DNA of 64,000 bases from contig OY821787.1 in the NCBI GenBank assembly GCA_963682175.1, positions 25,274,501 through 25,338,500 on the forward strand, read 5' to 3'. The position numbers were made by a program, and so were the translations under genes. The DNA is from Triglochin maritima. Taxonomy: Eukaryota; Streptophyta; Magnoliopsida; Alismatales; Juncaginaceae. Every line of letters starts with the position of its first letter. The stretch's first letter is position 1. Below the pieces are notes generated by a model. That model did not search any database. It saw only the letters and a list, made by a program, of their open reading frames with translations, and was not told the origin of the DNA. This document shows, piece by piece, positions 19,991 through 29,228 of the stretch.

Positions 19991-21222
19991 GGCGACGTAG
20001 ATTTTGTTTTTTTGTTGATTTCGATTTTATTCTGTTTATCTTGTGCGCGATCTAACTATTTGGATTTGTGTTTCAGGAGACAACAGAGCGCGCGGCGAAA
20101 TCTGAGCGCAGTCTGAGCAACAAGGGCGGCGGAATTGCCGCACATCAAGAGTAACCTACGGTTAGCACCATCTCTGGGTGGACGCGTGGAGCTACTGAAA
20201 TTTCGAGAGCGGGCGGCGAACCCGACTGAGCATTGCGTAGGTAACCTTTGTTGCCTTTTTCCTCGTAATTTGTAGTTTCAGAAAATTTCCTTTTCATAGA
20301 ACTGCATGTGTTAGGGCAAAAATTCCATAATTTGCAATAATTCAACTCTGACCTAAAATTGACAAAATTAGAAAGGACTTATTGCATGCATCATCTAGTG
20401 TTTTGTATGCATTATTCTTGCTAAATTATTGCAAATCAATTTCTGTTGAAGAGTGCTGGAGTCAAGGTACGTATCGTGGTTTTTATCGATTGCATTTAGG
20501 CATATAATTTAGTTTGCATACAACCTTGCAATTGCCCCCCTCTAAAGACCATTGTTTGACTATCTTTGCTAGATCTAAGTTAAACTATCTTAAGGGCAAC
20601 TCCGTTGGCAAAGATACGGTGGGGATTTCATCACCCTTCCGTGGCCCACAAATCACAATCCTAAAGTGTCACCCAAGCCTTAAATTAAAATCAATTAGAC
20701 ATTGACCCCTAAGGACTCGGACTCATTTAAGGAGAAGAATTGGTTTGACTTGCTATGACCTGAAGCCGATTGAATTTAATATGGTGTCTAGAAAGTATTT
20801 TTGTGTTGACGTAAGTCGTCCAAGCGAAGTGGTTGTCTAATTGGCACCGACTCTGTCGGAAGCGCCCCCACTAGCTATACACGGCCTGGCCAAGTTGGTT
20901 TGATTAGTGAGGGAGGTGAATCAAGCGAATCGATTCGACTCAACCAGTTAGGAGTCGTCTAGATCTAAGCGACACTAGGTCTAAGATTGTTTGAACCGTG
21001 CTTTCTTAGGAATTTTCTAACCAACCCCCTTTCTATCTTTAGAGTTAGGTTTCCCTTCTCATATGAGTCTTCTTTTTCTTCACACCTAAATTCTCTAGAT
21101 TAGGATTCCTTTCTCATCTTTCCCCATTCTATTGTTTGTTTCCCTTTTGAAAAAAAAAACATAAAAAAACGAAAATTAAAAAAAATATATTTGTAATTAA
21201 TTCTTGAAATTAAATTTCGAAT
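19991..21222 (+). other. Element A leader
   Basis: Noncoding leader with GC-rich inverted repeats near 20091-20106 and GGCGGCGGAATTGCCGC (about 20126-20141) that echo the LTR motif. Closely related to the first about 1.1 kb of the A2 leader (40232-41350). Confidence 0.8.
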
Positions 21223-21770
21223 TTGAATTCAAAAATTGATTCAACCCGGTGCACTCAGATTTGGATTCGAGACTTGAGTAATCGACTCTCACGAGTTCAT
21301 TTAGATTCCAGTCTGGAACTTAGCCCCAATCCACCTGTTGCACCACCTCACCCAGATCCAATGGGTGAGAACGTAGTGGACCCGCCTGTTGCACAACCTA
21401 TAACTCTGAGGGATCGATGCTATCCAGCGATGGCTGCTCAGCCATCGTGCATCGTTATGCCCACCATACCGGGTCGCGACTTCGAACTTAAGGCACAATA
21501 CATGAGTATGTTGCCTAAGTTCACCTCTAGGGAAGACCCATATCTCTTCCTTAGAGAATTTGAGGAAATCTGCTCTCTTATGCAATACCAGCATATCCCT
21601 GAGGAGACAGTGCGTCTGAAATTCGTGCCTCTAGCACTGAAGGACGACGCTAAGAAATGGCTATATAGTCTTGCCGAAAGATCCATTAGAAGTTGGGCTG
21701 AGTTTGTTCAAGTTTTCCTAAAAAAATATTTCCCCAACCATAAGACTATGAGGATTAGGAATGAAATTGT
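21223..21770 (+). pseudogene. Element A gag N-terminal fragment, cut by element B
   Basis: Reads PITLRDRCYPAM, FELKAQYMSMLPKFTSREDP, LFLREFEEICSLMQYQ, LALKDDAKKWLYS and VFLKKYFPNHKTMRIRNEIV, then runs straight into the element B LTR at 21771. This is the N-terminal domain plus about half of the capsid domain. The same about 380 bp occurs again at 29230-29606 in the complete ORF, so the region is duplicated around element B. Confidence 0.9.
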
Positions 21771-23311
21771 TGATTGACATCATTTCATGCTTATATTTGT
21801 ATCTTATATCCATTATCTTACACCTAAGCAATGCTACGTGACGAGTTTTATGTTTAGTTTTCAGAAATAAAGAGGTTTCAAGAGAAGAGTCATGAAAGGA
21901 CCCAAAAGAAGGAAAAAGGACTTAATTGTGAGACCTGGGGACCAAGATGCAAGACAGAAGGACCTGAATGTAAGACAGAAGGACCTAAGAGCAAAACAGA
22001 ATACTCCACACCATCATGGGGAGTATTTTACCAATTCTATTCGGGTCGGAGCTCCAACAAGTCGAGTAACCGCATCAAAGACCAACAATACCAGAAAGCA
22101 AAGCCCACAACAAATTCCAACACGATCCGACAATTTTGGACCGCCAATTGGCGGTCTTGGACAGCTAATTGGCGGTCCATATTGCTCAGGATCCGTCGAA
22201 ATTTCTCCTGGACTTGTATTAATGTTAGTTTAGGCTATTTTTGGTATTGATTTAGTCCCACATCGGGGGATTGTCCCCGATTAGCTTTTTCCATGCTTAT
22301 AAATAGAACTCTTCACCTTCCATTGTAATTACCCATTGTTTGGTGGCATTCTCTCTACTAAGGAGTGAGCCTTGAAGCAATAACTCAAGGTGGAGAAGAG
22401 TGCTACCTTCAATGTGAGTCATTGTTAATAAAAGTTTATTTGTTTCTTTTAATTTTGTTATATTGCTTGTTTTGTGTGGGTTGTTTTACCTTGTTTAATT
22501 TCTTGTTTAGTAATTTCAGTATCTTAGTTAAATGTTTTCTTTACTTAGTCTAATCAGTAGTGTAATGAGTAGTGAGTAGTTCCATCCCCATTTGGGGGTG
22601 GAGAAATATGTGATATAATTATGTAGTGTATTAAGTGTGTGTTATTTTTATCCATTGAGCTTTATATGATTTCCATAACCATCTAATGGGTCTCCACTCT
22701 TATCTTTGATATGCTAATGCTCTTGAATGAAGCTTAGCTTATGCTTTGATTAGTGGACCTATTTTATGGGGAATGATAAGGTTAGGATATGGATGAAGTT
22801 AATATTGGAAACACAATTTGTAGTGTATGTGCTCTTGTTGCCTTTACCTTAGCTAATAATGTCTTGTATGTTTTAATGATGTAGTGAAATCTTAATTCAT
22901 GTAGAGGCATAGTAGGGTATAGTCTTTATACTTGAGTTCATGTAGCTTCATTCCAATTATTGTCTTGTATGTTTTAATGATGTAGTCTTATCTTAATTCA
23001 TGTAGAGGCAAAGTTGGATGTAGTTTTATGATTTCATGTACTACATGTTGTGAGGAGCTTAATGAACACACACACACACACTTCTTTATGTTCACATTAT
23101 TTCTCTACCCCCTTTGGGGCTTAGTTTATTGCTTATCTCCATTTCCATTTGCATCTTAGTGTAGTTTAGTGTAACCAACCTTTCTTCCCTTTCTTTACCT
23201 CTCGCCTTCGCACAAACCAAGTGTCGACACACCTCCCAGTGGACGACCCGTATTTGCCACCGCTTCAACGCGGCCGTGCACTTGCGGTTAAATATAAAAC
23301 GAGATCAATCA
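21771..23311 (+). repeat. Element B 5' LTR
   Basis: Starts TGATTGACATC, ends GAGATCAATCA. 18-bp perfect palindrome GACCGCCAATTGGCGGTC (22139-22156) plus an imperfect second copy (22159-22178), TATAAATA (22298-22305), GGGGGTGGAG arm (22594-22603), CTCTACCCCC arm (23103-23112) and U5 hairpin CCGC-TTCAAC-GCGG (23260-23273). Confidence 0.95.
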
Positions 23312-23317
23312 AGTTTT

Positions 23318-23335
23318 TGGCGCCGTTGCCGGGGA
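23318..23335 (+). promoter_or_regulatory. Element B PBS (tRNA-Asp)
   Basis: Perfect TGGCGCCGTTGCCGGGGA six bases after the 5' LTR. Confidence 0.95.
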
Positions 23336-24442
23336 GGTGCTCTGTCCATACATTGGTTTGGACGATTCGAAGGGTTTTTAATTTTTTGTTTTCAGTTTGT
23401 CTTAGTTTCATGGAACAATCTGATCAAGGGGAGGCTACTGGGAAAATCTGAGGACCAGAAGACCAAAAGGGACCGCCAATTAGCGGTTGTAGACCGCCAA
23501 TTGGCGGCCTGGTGAGGGCTTCTTTCCTTCAAATTTCTCATGATAGTTAGTGTTGTAATATGTGTTATCTGGGAGCCCTATTTTGCATGCTATGACTTCT
23601 AGTTTGCTCCCAGATCATTAATCACTCCCCCTTTAATCAACTTGGACCATAAAACTCAAAGCAAAAGATTAGACTTCTTGCCATCTAGGTCATGCACCAT
23701 TGGTAGACCTTGCATGCATTTGTCTTTTCTTTACTTTACATTTTGTCGTTGATTGCTGGCGTGAGGTACGTGCACCCCGATCTCTCATTCATGCATGTTT
23801 CGATCATGCATTAGTTAGTAAGGTGCATCGGGACAAGAGTGAGTTGAGCGTTTGATTGGAGTGATTGATTGCTAGATTTAAGCTCAAAACGCTACTAAGG
23901 AGGGGTTGTCCCATAAAAGATAAGGTGGGGGATTTCATCACCCTTTCCTTGGCCCCAAAAACCACTCTTAATAAAGCCTTAACTAAAAGCAAGTAGACAT
24001 TGGCCCTAGGATTGCGGGCGCACTAGGAGAGTAATCTAGTTGAGACCGTCATGACCTGATCGGCGTTGCCTACCTTGTCGATAGTAGGAGGTACTGGATC
24101 TCCGGATCTGGTATCACTTGCTGGGCATTGTGGTCCTCGTTGTAGGGAGGTGAGGCGTGTCGAGGCTAGTGACCTCGAAGTTAGGCGTCGTCTTGCCTAA
24201 GGATCCATTGCCTTACATTGTTTGAGCCGTGCTTGCTAGTTAGGCTTCTACCTTCACCCTGTACCCTCGCTAGCTCTAGGGACTCTTCCCTTCTCCTCTG
24301 AGTCATCTTCTTCTCACCTTCTTTTACGTTATAGTCTCCTCCCCTGTACACTCTCTGGTAGCGTTTTAGGGTCGAGTCGAGCACTTTTTGCGAGCTTAGT
24401 CTCGTGGTGGTGAGAGTGGTCGACTCGAGAGTTTTTCTTGAG
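23336..24442 (+). other. Element B leader
   Basis: About 1.1 kb without a convincing gene. Two adjacent dyads GACCGCCAATTAGCGGTT (23471-23488) and GACCGCCAATTGGCGGCC (23492-23509) repeat the U3 motif. A short frame beginning ATGGAACAATCTGATC (about 23410) ends after 13 codons. Confidence 0.75.
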
Positions 24443-25933
24443 ATGGATGGTTACATGGGCGACCATCCATATCATTGTTGGGACCAGGACGATTCTCCCT
24501 GGTACTCCGGACCCATGCAACCTGGGGTGGCTCAGACGAACACCCCGTATGGTTGGGATAATCCTCATTGTGTGACTGAGCAATCTTCATATTGGGGTAA
24601 CATGAGAGAGGCACCGACTGCTAGACCACCATCTAGTTACGTCGGATCATATGTTGGTCATCAAACTGAGACATTACAAGAACCTTTGGCCTCTTTCATG
24701 CATGTGGTAGATGACATGGGTGCACCGGTGGCTCCAGTAGTCGTACCGTGTCACTATTGTGGGTTGAGTGGTCATGATTTCGGGGAATGTCCTTATGTTC
24801 CCCCAGAGCCTGAGTATGAGCATACATTTTCCCAAAATGCTCATTATGACCATTACGCATCCGCGTACAATCCGAGAGTGATGGATTCGTGGGGAGACAA
24901 TTCGTATTCAAATGCTTATACTTCATTTCCACCACAATATCCTCCTCCCGAATACCCAGAATTCTACCAACACCCCACTCCAAATCATTGGACTCATTCT
25001 CAGCCAATCAACACCCAACCTCAAAATTTCCCAAGCTCTGACTTGGACCTCATCGTTGACCGCATACCTGATTCCTTGAAACAAACTTTCCTTACGTTCA
25101 TGGAAACCACTCAACAGTCCATACAAAATATGACACTGCAAGTGAGTCAAATGTCGCAGAAATTACGTGAATGTGAGGAGAGTAACCTTTCTTGTCAACA
25201 TGAGGATTCTTCTTTTGATATCGAACCACCACCACATCCACAAATTCAAAGCACAACCTTTCAAAGCCAAACTCCTACTCAGTCTGAGGGACTTGGGGTT
25301 TCAATTCACGATCACTTAGTGGAGGATTCGATTCAAATTAAGAATAACTTGGACCAGCTTCATTATGAGTCGGCACAGGATTGTGCCTTATCTTTTTGTC
25401 CCGTGGCCCTTGAGCCACATGATCTTCATATTGTGCCTCTTAAGGACTCACCTCTGGTGGAGCAAGAGCTCCCTAGTACCCTCAATTTCAAACAACCTGA
25501 TGAGAGTGTGCCTCTCACTATTGTTCCTGATCATCTTGGAAGTGATGGAACATCAAACAACTACATTGCTCATGAGGGTATTAGGAGTTTCCTGGAGGAT
25601 ACTTTGGGTATAAGACCCACTTCCTGTTCTCCTGGTGAGTTGGATATGCATAACGAGGTGCTTGACCTCGTTCCGACCCACCAGCCTGTTGGTTGGAGAG
25701 TTTGGATTGACGATCATAACTTCAGCAGCGCAACGGGAGAAACTCTTCTTCCGTTGCCCCTCATTTCCCAAACTCTTGAGAGGTTCAAGCTCTTTCAGTT
25801 TGATCCTTTGAATGAGACGCCTTTGCGTCCAATTCACGAACCTCTCATTTCATCTGGTGCTCTTTGTGAAGGGGGCCCATGCATGAGTATTCTGGCCCCG
25901 CGTGGTGTCATGTTCCCTTTCCAAGTGCATTGA
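24443..25933 (+). CDS. Element B reduced Gag with zinc knuckle and RT relic
   Basis: 496 aa from ATG 24443; an in-frame ATG at 24404 would add 13 residues, but similarity to the A2 copy begins at 24443. The first about 100 residues are rich in Tyr, Trp, Pro and Gly (for example YHCWDQDDSPWYSGPM) and replace the capsid domain. A CCHC knuckle CHYCGLSGHDFGEC lies near residue 103, a coiled-coil-like SLKQTFLTFMETTQQSIQNM near 212, then an acidic linker. The C-terminus follows the pol N-terminus in order: DSPLVEQELPSTL, GIRSFLEDTLGIRP, LVPTHQPVGWRVWIDD (about residues 410-425) and PLPLISQTLERF, the start of an Athila RT without its catalytic core. Protease is absent. Probably an RNA-binding Gag acting with partner proteins. 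Confidence 0.88.
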   Translation: MDGYMGDHPYHCWDQDDSPWYSGPMQPGVAQTNTPYGWDNPHCVTEQSSYWGNMREAPTARPPSSYVGSYVGHQTETLQEPLASFMHVVDDMGAPVAPVVVPCHYCGLSGHDFGECPYVPPEPEYEHTFSQNAHYDHYASAYNPRVMDSWGDNSYSNAYTSFPPQYPPPEYPEFYQHPTPNHWTHSQPINTQPQNFPSSDLDLIVDRIPDSLKQTFLTFMETTQQSIQNMTLQVSQMSQKLRECEESNLSCQHEDSSFDIEPPPHPQIQSTTFQSQTPTQSEGLGVSIHDHLVEDSIQIKNNLDQLHYESAQDCALSFCPVALEPHDLHIVPLKDSPLVEQELPSTLNFKQPDESVPLTIVPDHLGSDGTSNNYIAHEGIRSFLEDTLGIRPTSCSPGELDMHNEVLDLVPTHQPVGWRVWIDDHNFSSATGETLLPLPLISQTLERFKLFQFDPLNETPLRPIHEPLISSGALCEGGPCMSILAPRGVMFPFQVH

Positions 25934-27548
25934 CCCACTCTTGAGGTTCCCATTTGATGTCTTTTGACAAATGAAGATGGGAACTTATGTTTGTACATAG
26001 TTATATATATAAAAAAAGAACAAAGAAAAAAAAAAGTTCAATAAAAGACTCCTTCAGTGAGCATCGATTGTTGTGAGCCCCAACCCTTGTGTATTTGGGC
26101 TCCATTTCTTTCACGTATTTGTACCCTTTCTTTAGCATCTCACAGGTTTTGAGGGAATTTTGGTTGTGTCCATCAACATAGCCATACACTTCCCTTTATA
26201 CTTCACGTTGGTGAGATCTCTCCTTTTTCATGCATAAATCCATGTAGTATCTTGCTTGCATTCATTGAGGACAATGCATGAAGTAGGTGTGGGGGGGTGT
26301 TTTACGTGTGTACATAGTTGAGTCTTTTTTCCTTTGATTTTGTTTTCTTTTGTTTGCATTGTTAGGGTCATGATAGTGTGATGCATTTAATATCGATATA
26401 TCTGTTTGCCATGATCCTTGGGTGACTTGTCTTCTTTTGCTTGCCTAGTGCTTCAAAATTTTCACATTTCTTTCAAAATCTTCATGTGTTTTCGAAAGAA
26501 AATGTTTTGTGGGTTTTGCGTGTGTTTAGCATGTGCAAAACCGTTGAGAGGCAAAGTAAAAAGAAAGCTCCCAAAATTGTCTTGAACTTGATGCGTTAGG
26601 ATATCTAGTACGTGGCTTTAGGATTTATCGAGTCGTTAGGATGCACCCCAGTTTTCCTTTGGGGGTGAGTAATCTTAGGGTTTCAGGGCTCAAACATTCA
26701 AAGAAGTCCACCCTGAACCTAGTGAGTCAATAATTCGTGTCTGTTAACTTAAGGAAGTTTGTTGTAGTCAAGGACCCTCTAAATCTTGTTGTGAGACAGT
26801 AGTGTAGGGGTTTTGGTTCATGTGTAGATAAGAAATAAGTGAGTAGATGTTCTCTCTTCTCGCACGGCTCCTATCACTCGGGAAAGTAGGTCTAAGGGGA
26901 CTTTGTGCCTGGTGCTTTCGAGTCATCTGACTTGGGATGCGCCGACCGAACTCCCGTTACACGGGTGGTAGGGATTGCCCTATGTGGAGATTTGGGGAAA
27001 GGTGTACGTGATAGTGTAAGTCCTCATGGGCAATGATGCACGAAACCTGACCCTGGGAGAATGAAGCTCCAACTAATAAAAAGAAAAAGAAAAAAAATGT
27101 GAAAAGAAAGAAAAAAAAATGGTAATGCAAATAAGAACCTTAATGGACCTTACACTTTGTATCACTTCAGGATGTTGAGGTTGTCCATGTCTTTCACCTA
27201 ATTCCTTATTTAACTTGCACGAATGGTTTATTAGGCTAGGTGTGGACTGATTACCTATATAGAGTCGGCCCGTAGGATTACCGCGTCCATTGATCGACAA
27301 AATATTTCCAACGAGTCGAGGTCTAGATTGAATAATGCATCTTGTTCGGATTTTGTGGGTATATCCGCTGAAAACCCTCAGGAGACAACACTCCTCCTCC
27401 TTGGCAACAAAGAGGTTTAACGGCTTGTTGCACGTGCTAAGTGCAACCGTGATTCCTACGAAAGTGAGTTAGGATTTCTTGTTTCTCGTTTGCTTTTCTC
27501 TTTCTTTGTTTTGCTCGGGACTAGCAAAAACTTAGGTGTGGGGGTATT
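25934..27548 (+). other. Element B 3' noncoding region
   Basis: Collinear with D and C. Contains CATTGAGGACAATGCATG plus AGTAGGTGTGGGGGGGTG (26263-26300), the CTCGGGAAAGTAGGTC and CGTTACACGGGTGG islands (near 26880-26965), hairpin CCTCCTTG-GCAA-CAAAGAGG (27396-27415, one mismatch), hairpin GTTGCAC/GTGCAAC (27427-27447) and the PPT TAGGTGTGGGGGTATT (27533-27548). Confidence 0.85.
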
Positions 27549-29086
27549 TGATTGACATCATTTCATGCTTATATTTGTATCTTATATCCATTATCTTACA
27601 CCTAAGCAATGCTACGTGACGAGTTTTATGTTTAGTTTTCAGAAATAAAGAGGTTTCAAGAGAAGAGCCATGAAAGGACCCAAAAGAAGGAAAAAGGACT
27701 TAATTGTGAGACCTGGGGACCAAGATGCAAGACAGAAGGACCTGAATGTAAGACAGAAGGACCTAAGAGCAAAACAGAATACTCCACACCATCATGGGGA
27801 GTATTTTACCAATTCTATTCGGGTCGGAGCTCCAACAAGTCGAGTAACCGCATCAAAGACCAACAATACCAGAAAGCAAAGCCCACAACAAATTCCAACA
27901 CGATCCGACAATTTTGGACCGCCAATTGGCGGTCTTGGACAGCTAATTGGCGGTCCATATTGCTCAGGATCCGTCGAAATTTCTCCTGGACTTGTATTAA
28001 TGTTAGTTTAGGCTATTTTTGGTATTGATTTAGTCCCACATCGGGGGATTGTCCCCGATTAGCTTTTTCCATGCTTATAAATAGAACTCTTCACCTTCCA
28101 TTGTAATTACCCATTGTTTGGTGGCATTCTCTCTACTAAGGAGTGAGCCTTGAAGCAATAACTCAAGGTGGAGAAGAGTGCTACCTTCAATGTGAGTCAT
28201 TGTTAATAAAAGTTTATTTGTTTCTTTTAATTTTGTTATATTGCTTGTTTTGTGTGGGTTGTTTTACCTTGTTTAATTTCTTGTTTAGTAATTTCAGTAT
28301 CTTAGTTAAATGTTTTCTTTACTTAGTCTAATCAGTAGTGTAATGAGTAGTGAGTAGTTCCATCCCCATTTGGGGGTGGAGAAATATGTGATATAATTAT
28401 GTAGTGTATTAAGTGTGTGTTATTTTTATCCATTGAGCTTTATATGATTTCCATAACCATCTAATGGGTCTCCACTCTTATCTTTGATATGCTAATGCTC
28501 TTGAATGAAGCTTAGCTTATGCTTTGATTAGTGGACCTATTTTATGGGGAATGATAAGGTTAGGATATGGATGAAGTTAATATTGGAAACACAATTTGTA
28601 GTGTATGTGCTCTTGTTGCCTTTACCTTAGCTAATGTCTTGTATGTTTTAATGATGTAGTGAAATCTTAATTCATGTAGAGGCATAGTAGGGTATAGTCT
28701 TTATACTTGAGTTCATGTAGCTTCATTCCAATTATTGTCTTGTATGTTTTAATGATGTAGTCTTATCTTAATTCATGTAGAGGCAAAGTTGGATGTAGTT
28801 TTATGATTTCATGTACTACATGTTGTGAGGAGCTTAATGAACACACACACACACACTTCTTTATGTTCACATTATTTCTCTACCCCCTTTGGGGCTTAGT
28901 TTATTGCTTATCTCCATTTCCATTTGCATCTTAGTGTAGTTTAGTGTAACCAACCTTTCTTCCCTTTCTTTACCTCTCGCCTTCGCACAAACCAAGTGTC
29001 GACACACCTCCCAGTGGACGACCCGTATTTGCCACCGCTTCAACGCGGCCGTGCACTTGCGGTTAAATATAAAACGAGATCAATCA
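27549..29086 (+). repeat. Element B 3' LTR
   Basis: Nearly identical to 21771-23311; TATA at 28076-28083. Unusually it is followed by a PBS, as a 5' LTR would be. Confidence 0.95.
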
Positions 29087-29228
29087 AGTTTTTGGCGCCG
29101 TTGCCGGGGAGGTGCTCTGTCCATACATTGGTTTGGACGATTCGAAGGGTTTTTAATTTTTTGTTTTCAGTTTGTCTTAGTTTCATGGAACAATCTGATC
29201 AAGGGGAGGCTACTGGGAAAATCTGATC
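29087..29228 (+). other. Second PBS and B-type leader fragment joined to A-type gag
   Basis: A perfect PBS (29093-29110) and the first about 130 bp of the B leader lead to a junction within ATCTGATCATGGAACAACC. There B leader text (ATGGAACAATCTG) switches to A gag text (GCACAACCTATAACT). The shared CAAC/ATGGAACAA sequence suggests a microhomology or template-switch join. The dyads of the B leader are not included. Confidence 0.85.

Larger units (their letters stand above)
21771..29086 (+). mobile_element. Element B: small non-autonomous Athila-like element
   Basis: 1541- and 1538-bp LTRs differ by one substitution that I could find and one 3-bp deletion (TAA near 22852), making it the youngest paired insertion here. 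It has a tRNA-Asp PBS, a leader, one ORF (24443-25933) and a 1.6-kb 3' noncoding region with a PPT. It encodes no capsid, protease, RT core or integrase. It lies in the gag of A after ATTGT, but the expected right-hand ATTGT with the rest of gag is missing at 29087, where a second PBS and leader fragment follow instead. Confidence 0.93.
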
